Shown: positions 58,069-64,000 of the stretch, piece by piece
How the letters are laid out: every line of letters begins with the position of its first letter
Numbering within the stretch: position 1 is the stretch's first letter
Assembly: GCA_947179485.1 (NCBI GenBank)
Contig: OX359245.1
Location: forward strand, 39,915,067 to 39,979,066
Source: Allacma fusca
Taxonomy: Eukaryota; Arthropoda; Collembola; Symphypleona; Sminthuridae
Length of the DNA: 64,000 nucleotides
Direction: 5' to 3'
The notes under the pieces: generated by a model
What the model was told of the DNA's origin: nothing
Seen by the model: only the letters and a program-made list of their open reading frames with translations
Databases searched by the model: none
Position numbers and translations under genes: made by a program

Positions 58069-58519
58069 GAAACTTTTGCTTTTAAAATTATTACAATGTC
58101 AACTTTGACGCTGCGCTTGCATTTGATGCCTGAATGAATCAACTTTATTTATTGAAGGCGCTTCCGGTATTTAAAAACAATTACTTTGTAATGATGAACA
58201 AAAGACTCGAATGATTTTTTTATTCTATATAAACTATTGCAAATTCATTTTCTCCAGTGCATACGTTATGAAAAATTACATACGTTGAGCGTGTAGTGAG
58301 AGAAAAACATTATCAATGTATTTGAAAGTTGGCATAATCTCGTCATAAAATGCTGAATATACAACATTGTTAATCCCACTCCACAGGCATCCATACATGC
58401 TTGCCTGTAACTCTATGTATAATAAATATGAAAGGGAGTATTTGTCGAAAGTTTAGCTTTCTGTGTGGACCCAAATTATTTTAACAATGAACATTATCAA
58501 CGGTCTAACTGTCAAGAAC

Positions 58520-58591
58520 GGCTCAATGGTCTAGGGGTATGATTCCTGCTTTGGGTGCAGGAGGTCCCGGGTTCAAATCCCGGTTGAGCCC
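58520..58591 (+). tRNA. tRNA-Pro(TGG), copy 10
   Basis: Identical to copy 1. The 3' flank ATTATTTTGCTCCATGAATG is shared with copy 4. Confidence 0.97.
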
Positions 58592-58928
58592 ATTATTTTG
58601 CTCCATGAATGCTTCCTTAATATCACTTATCCTGATTATTCCGGTATTTTACTTTTCTCACAAGCTGTCCTGAAAATGAACCCTGAGGCAACTACCAATA
58701 TAGAAATTTTACGGAAAGCCCACGAGATATTGCCAATATTGTTACCATTGGGTAGCACATTTGACTAAACTGTTTTAATTAAACCTGAATTGTGATTACA
58801 GAAGAGAAGTTTTTTATTCCTTATTCGTAGAAATTAATTGAAGTATTATAAGATAAGAAAAATTGGTAAGAAAAATGAAATGTTGTAGAGTAGAGCACAA
58901 GTTTGGTAAATTAGTTTTTCTGGTCATA

Positions 58929-59496
58929 TTATTTGGTAATATCATCCATCGGAGTCAGATTTTTAGAATCAAGTCCATCTTTCAATTTCCTTACGATTTC
59001 CCGAGCTCTTGCCAGTTCACTCCGGTCATGGGCCTCACTGCAAAAAGATTTGTATCAATGAAATAATTAATGAATTTTGTAGTTAAATCAGAAGCGCATC
59101 TGTATATATAATCTACATTGTAAATATGATATTGTTTGTAAAAACACCTTACCGTTGTTGATTCTCAGTGATCTTTGGAGTAATGTTTTCACTACAGTCA
59201 TACCCGGAGGCAACATGACTTTTCATAGTTTTGGCAACCTTCTGCTTGTTCATTGACCTCACGAATGATTCCAATTGACTGGAGTCTCTCTGACTCAAAC
59301 TGGTCCCTGACATATGACACTCTCCTACTTCCAAGGTTTGACATTGTTTACACATACCATTTGTACTCACAATAACTACGATTGTGACTGTCAGGAGTAT
59401 CTGAAATATGAATCACTTAATATTTAGTTTCATTTATAAATATATTGTAGTTGCAAGGAACAATTGGGAAGTTCTTACCATCGCTAGAAATTTCAT
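58929..59496 (-). CDS. Small secreted protein, three exons, 124 aa
   Basis: The predicted CDS joins 59479-59496, 59153-59400 and 58929-59037. Donors are GTAAGA and GTAAGG, acceptors ATATTTCAG and TTTTTGCAG, and phases fit exactly (18, 248 and 109 nt). The product begins MKFLAMILLTVTIVVIVSTNG, a signal peptide. Mature Cys lie near 23, 26 and 34, with a fourth near 75. The middle is Ser and Lys rich (SLSQRDSSQLESFVRSMNK), and a charged helix-like end (RSELARAREIVRKLKDG) closes at MDDITK. No family is recognised. Extracellular function is inferred from the signal peptide alone. A truncated copy with kept frame and intron lies at 39124-39519, again just downstream of a tRNA-Pro. Plus-strand ORFs over the same bases (58863-59066) are shadows. 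Confidence 0.7.
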
Positions 59497-60340
59497 AGCA
59501 AGTTTTTGTAATACTTACAATCTGTTCAAATACAAAATAGTGTATTTAAAATCTCTAATATATATATAGTGAGTGTTTGAGACTATGAATATTTTTGATG
59601 AGAATATTAGTAAAAAATTCTTTCAATTTCTTCAAAAAGTTTTTTCAATTTATGCAGGCTACTAAATTCTCACGACCAATACCAACTGCACCGGTACGGT
59701 TTGTGAATTGTCTTCCTTGAGAATAACCGGGCATTTATAAATATTTTCAAGTATTATGCACACACTTGTATTAGAATGGTTGAATGATAATGTAAGGGAA
59801 CGGTCGTGTGCAGGGTTATGCAATTTCTTATGAATGCACGCTATTTGGACATTAAAAACCTTGAGTAGACTCCTCACATGAGCGTTCCAGTAATTACATT
59901 TAAGATCATAAACATGTGAGTACTATTTCCTTTTGGCTGAGATGACCTCAAACTTTTCAAACCTTGTGATGTATCTGATTGTAAATGTCGTAACACACCC
60001 GATACAGTTTACTCTCTCCATAAGATCGCCCTTAAAAGCATAAAAATTTGATTCGTGTAAAGGGTTGGTCTGATAAGGAAAAAAATTAACTTGGTAAATT
60101 AGGTTGTTGTAATCGGTTTGGCTGGTGTAAGGTGATCTCTGATTGTTAGCGAGAGCGTATTGCACTTCCTGGCCAGAAAGTACTGGAGCAGGGATTACAT
60201 TTATCTCCGATAGAATTTGAACTCAAGGATATTTTATAATATAACCACGACTGGGAGAAGTGAAAGTAATTGCAAATGTATTGCGTGTACACGGTGTACA
60301 GTAGGCATATACAGGATGCAGAACAATTGAACACATCCCT
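59497..60340. other. Unassigned, minus-strand open frame
   Basis: A minus frame from about 60190 to the stop at 59923 reads GQEVQYALANNQRSP and continues to CIGCVTTFTIRYITRFEKFE. Its composition looks protein-like and may be a last exon, but no acceptor, start or family could be fixed. Confidence 0.3.
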
Positions 60341-62154
60341 CGAGCCATCTACACTTAATTATAGTTAAACTCCTTAATTTTTCAATGGTAGAAAATTGAG
60401 GGTAGATGCAAAGTGCAGGTAATGAAATTACCCATCGATGGGTAATTTAATTATTTATGTTCATATTTATTACAGGATTCTTTTCAGGCGGCGCCCATAT
60501 CATCCATACAATATTATCAAACATTAAGAGAGGATAATTTCATTACCGCCAATTGCTTTAACCCGCAAGACGAAGTGACGGCAATCCGCCTCAAGTACGA
60601 AATTTTGAGCAAAAAAATTAATCACGCCCCTGCAAAGTTACAATGCTAAAACAACTCACGTAACCTTCTAACTACAACTTAACATTATTAATTAATTATA
60701 ACTGTAACAACAGAAGCTAACATTAAGGTCGGCAAAATTTGTCTGAACATACCCTGAATATATTTATATATATATTATATATATATACGCCAGGGTGTAT
60801 TTTCTACAATAGTTTAAATTTTGAAAGTCTGACAGTAAACTAGCCTGGATGAAAATTTGATACTAAAACTAGGCTCCCAAATATTTGTAACTTCGGTTAC
60901 AGTTTTAAGGAAAAATGATGCAAAACACCACCCGTTTCGTAACGGCTTTGTCGTATTTTCACTGACTTGATGCTTTGCGTATTGAATGGCTGACGCCTTA
61001 TTAGAATGCGATGTACGCACGTAACCCCAACGTGTATTTGTTTCCTCTTTTGGTTTCCGTACAAGGTATAATTATGTATGTCTGCTCTTCAACAATATTT
61101 GGCCATTGCGTGTCTAGTAAGGTGTTTGTGTATTCTCAAGTTGTTGTTCATTTATTGCAACATTTCCATTAGGTCTTCGGGGAGAAAGACATCAGACAAC
61201 AATCTATTTACGGCAGCAAAAATACCTTCCTAAATGGCAAACAATTTGCAATATATTAAAAATTTGGGTCCTAGCTGTAAGTTATACTTTCTGCAAAGCC
61301 GTGCAAGATTACACTTCTGCATGATCGGCATGCTCTTCAAAATGTCAGTTTTGTATTTTTTCTAAGGTAGACAAACATAAGTGGAAGGACAAATGTTAAC
61401 GCGTCAGCCAAGATGTAATGTATTTCAATTTTGTGGCTAAAATTAGACAAAGCTACAATAAATTTTGAGCACACACAAATAATTACTTATAAATCAAAAA
61501 ATTATATAAGCGAGACTGCCCGGCGGAGCTTCGAATCGCTCGTCAATCCTAAACTGACGGTTAGGACTTCGCATACCATACAGTTACCATTGAAAGATGT
61601 GAAATATATATATGTATAAGATATATATGTATGTATATGTGCCTAAATTATAAGTTCTCAAAGTTCACCATTGATTTGCGGGGAAACTATAGGATTTGTA
61701 TGCACTTTTCAATCGTGAATCACACATGAAAATGTGACTCCGCCGCACGTGAGAACTGTTAGTTCAGCAGTTTGTTACCCCCTGAGAAATTCCAGCTGCC
61801 AGCTATCTCTGGAAAAACACAGGCATTAGAATATTCGATGGGGACGTGTAGTGGCAATTGACAATAACGAAATAATTTCACAATCAACGCCGCATAATCC
61901 TTCTTTAAATCTTTTTATTATACAAAGTTATCCGTGCTTGGCATGCGGGGATGTGAAGAAGTAAAAGCCCTTTGGAATGCATTCATGCGCTTGCATACAG
62001 TATTATTTATGCATGTATATCTAATTTTAAACCCCAGTATGTAAAATGTGCTACCCAATGAATATCTACAATTTATTATTACTACTTTTTGTTAGTTCTG
62101 AAATTTGGAGTAGTTCAAGTTGTTGTTAAGCAATTTAATTGATCAACCATTGAA
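60341..62154. other. Long spacer, no gene recognised
   Basis: Contains TA-rich microsatellites near 60764-60788 and 61603-61640. The rest is AT-rich without coding or transposon signals that I can support. Confidence 0.5.
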
Positions 62155-62226
62155 GGCTCAATGGTCTAGGGGTATGATTCCTGCTTTGGGTGCAGGAGGT
62201 CCCGGGTTCAAATCCCGGTTGAGCCC
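62155..62226 (+). tRNA. tRNA-Pro(TGG), copy 11
   Basis: Identical to copy 1 over 72 nt but with unrelated flanks on both sides (5' ATCAACCATTGAA, 3' ATAATTTTTAC). It is therefore the most isolated copy, perhaps ancestral or separately moved. Confidence 0.97.
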
Positions 62227-62466
62227 ATAATTTTTACAATATCGTTTGTAAAATATAGTAATTGAAATAACAAAATGAAACTTATCGAGTGATGCCAGGG
62301 AATCATAAATAGTACATAAATAAACGCATGCAAATAATTAATTTTTGTCTCAGAAAGAGGTATAATAATTAACAATCGACAGAATTCTTAGACTTGAAAG
62401 TTGTTGTGAAGGGTCTGTTACCCCATGTAGTTTTAACCAGGAGATGTTAGCAAAATAACTAGTCAC

Positions 62467-63150
62467 CTATGGAGCTGACGTTGAAACACTGCTAGGCGCT
62501 GCTGGAGATGTTGACCTTCCCTTTGACCCGGTGGCTAAAGTTGTTGAATCACTACTAGGCGCTGCTGGAGTTGTAGGCCTTCCCTTTGACCCGCTTGCTA
62601 AAGTTGTTGAATCACTGCTAGGCGCTGCTAGAGTTGTTGGCCTTCCCTTTGACCCGGTTGATAAAGTTGTTGAGTCACTGCTAGGCGCTGCTGGAGTTGT
62701 AGGCCTTCCCTTTGACCCGCTTGCTAAAGTTGTTGAGTCACTACTAGGCGCTGCTTGAGTTGTAGGCCTTCCCTTTGACCCGCTTGCTAAAGTTGTTGAA
62801 TCACTACTAGACGCTGCTAGAGTTGTTGGCCTTCCCTTTGACCCGCTTGCTAAAGTTGTTGAATCACTGCTAGGCGCTGCTAGAGTTGTTGGCCTTCCCT
62901 TTGACCCGGTTGATAAAGTTGTTGAGTCACTGCTAGGCGCTGCTGGAGTTGTAGGCCTTCCCTTTGACGGAACTGGTATGGCTCTTAAGCTCAATCTTAA
63001 ACCAGTTAATCTCTTAGGCTCAATAACTTCGTTCGAAATATTGTCGTCGTAGGAGTGAAAAATGACTTCGGGTGCATTTTCAATGTTAGTCTTTTCGACG
63101 GTTCTAGTCAGACAAACCCCAATAAGGGATACGAAAATGATCAACTTCAT
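62467..63150 (-). CDS. Secreted protein with 21-residue Ser/Thr/Pro repeats, 227 aa
   Basis: The start MKLIIFVSLIGVCLTRT is a signal peptide. Residues about 18-62 are non-repetitive and acidic. From about 62 there are eight tandem units of about 21 residues with consensus SKGRPTT-AAPSSDSTTL plus TG or SG, the last one degenerate and truncated (KGRSTSPAAPSSVSTSAP). Each unit has one Lys-Gly-Arg step and a Ser/Thr-rich stretch suited to O-glycosylation. Mucin, cuticle or gland secretion is a guess, and no family is recognised. Units form two patterns that alternate, so blocks of several units seem to have been duplicated together. Single exon. An overlapping + frame is a by-product of the repeat. 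Confidence 0.75.
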   Translation of the reverse strand: MKLIIFVSLIGVCLTRTVEKTNIENAPEVIFHSYDDNISNEVIEPKRLTGLRLSLRAIPVPSKGRPTTPAAPSSDSTTLSTGSKGRPTTLAAPSSDSTTLASGSKGRPTTLAASSSDSTTLASGSKGRPTTQAAPSSDSTTLASGSKGRPTTPAAPSSDSTTLSTGSKGRPTTLAAPSSDSTTLASGSKGRPTTPAAPSSDSTTLATGSKGRSTSPAAPSSVSTSAP

Positions 63151-63439
63151 TCTTGTATTTTAAAGATACCTTACACCCGAACTTCAAATCTTACAATGGG
63201 AATACTTTCCAAAAATACTTTTATTTATAATAATTTTAAAATTAATGCTGAAATTAATTCGAATTAAACACTATTTCTCAAACCGCAAAAAATTTTGTTC
63301 CGTTTCACATAGTTGAGTCTGTAAAACCTGTAACCCTGAATTTAATTCAATAGCTTCTTGTTTTTTGTGTATTAGCCATCTGTTGGCTACCAGTACTTTA
63401 TTATCTTCAGGATATCCTCTCAAGAGTATCCTGATCTAC

Positions 63440-64000
63440 GTCGTTCCTTCCATTCATCCTTTTCGCGCTTTAGTTTACCCAAGCCCCAGATGAGTAAACA
63501 TATCTGTTTATTATGTTGGAGCACATTCGAGACTTTTTACATGTTCTATTTGCCCGTTTTTGTATATTTTAACACATTTCACACATACGTTTATCTATGC
63601 ACAGGTAAAATAATTTGATTATCGTGGAATTACTAAACTGACATTTTTAAGCAAAGAGTAACTCATGAGATTCAATTTGACAATCCAATGCAAAGCAGAG
63701 GATGAATTACTGTTATTCTATATTTTACCATCTACAATATGGGAATAATTATTAAATTACTTAAAGTCATGCAAATGTAACGTGTGTGATTCAGTAGCAG
63801 TTTAATAAGCAATTTAATAATCCTGGGGATTATAAATGCCAGTGATATTATTTCTCAACATCAGCATGTACAATTTAACCTTAAATTAACTCAAAAGACA
63901 AAAGTTGTGATATTTTTAGAATATTATTTTCGAGATGTCTGAAATCGCTAAATAATTATTGACAAAATATCATTTCGCAATTACTAATCATAACTATGTG
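63440..64000. repeat. Dispersed repeat, empty copy
   Basis: Homologous to 53020-54420 without the hAT insertion (ACACATTTCACACATACG across the site). It runs to the end of the window. Bases 63151-63439 hold nothing recognised. Confidence 0.8.

Larger units (their letters stand above)
56850..58080 (+). repeat. Tandem duplication of a 617-bp tRNA unit
   Basis: The spacer and tRNA ending at 57451 and the spacer and tRNA ending at 58068 are almost base-for-base identical (shared CGTACATATACCGCTAACTA, CAACACTACATCTTTCAAGA). The tRNA genes are 617 bp apart. This is the youngest duplication in the cluster. Confidence 0.92.

Noticed and set aside
58863-59066. Plus-strand ORF MKCCRVEHKFG, also at 39070-39255
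   Set aside because: Present in both duplicates but complementary to the last exon of the 124-aa gene, whose splice sites and frame are better supported. A real antisense product is not excluded.
26831-62226. tRNA-derived SINE family
   Set aside because: The tRNA bodies are perfect and complete, with terminators, no SINE body, no tail and no target duplications. Duplicated cassettes explain the spread.

Overview
The window looks like an AT-rich, repeat-laden arthropod nuclear genome. The reasons are intronless divergent ionotropic-receptor (IR) genes, short GT-AG introns in small secreted-protein genes, a eukaryotic tRNA-Pro(TGG) family and a very dense set of hAT-like DNA transposons. A springtail or another hexapod is a reasonable guess from the IR expansion. 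The species cannot be fixed from sequence alone.

Genes. Three intact IR reading frames lie on the + strand (9012-10904, 23152-25083, 44418-46274). There is one heavily broken IR copy (about 32850-34520) and one older relic (about 6200-6850). Five small secreted proteins can be read: 7346-8044 (-, three exons, 81 aa, prohormone-like), 11571-12426 (+, two exons, 232 aa, Gly/Ser/Thr-rich), 12923-13536 (-, two exons, 108 aa, many dibasic sites), 58929-59496 (-, three exons, 124 aa, with a truncated duplicate at 39124-39519) and 62467-63150 (-, 227 aa, 21-residue repeats). A three-exon gene with a MADF-like domain at 49736-51337 keeps its splice phases but carries one in-frame stop. Eleven identical 72-nt tRNA-Pro(TGG) genes, all on the + strand, lie between 26.8 and 62.2 kb. 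Most sit in duplicated cassettes.

Mobile DNA. The dominant feature is a set of hAT-type non-autonomous elements with one shared plan. Each has terminal inverted repeats starting CAG, TAG, CAA or TAA, usually an 8-bp target duplication, and next to each end an array of a short word in opposite orientation. The word is specific to the family, for example GGAATC, GGTTCGG, TCAAG, CAGTC or CCTTCC. Several insertions are confirmed by empty paralogous sites elsewhere in the window. One family has expanded its word into an 18-bp satellite of about 2.9 kb (27.2-30.1 kb). One insertion gives an IR protein a new C-terminus, another splits an IR pseudogene, and two sit inside older elements. Helitron-type 3' ends and one non-LTR reverse-transcriptase fragment are also present.

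Layout. 0-5 kb holds transposon ends, a nested hAT pair and a copied promoter. 5-13.6 kb holds an IR relic, an IR gene and three secreted-protein genes. 14-22.9 kb is hAT elements and a LINE fragment. 23-25.6 kb is an IR gene with the hAT tail. 26-31 kb is the first tRNA and the satellite. 31.5-36.2 kb is the IR pseudogene block. 36.6-39.5 kb has three tRNAs and a duplicated gene fragment. 40-43 kb is hAT elements. 43.5-46.3 kb is the third IR. 47-51.4 kb has two elements and the MADF gene. 52-59.5 kb has six tRNAs and the 124-aa gene. 60-64 kb has one tRNA, the repeat protein and a dispersed repeat. The IR blocks and the tRNA cassettes appear to have spread by segmental duplication, and the hAT insertions mark individual copies.
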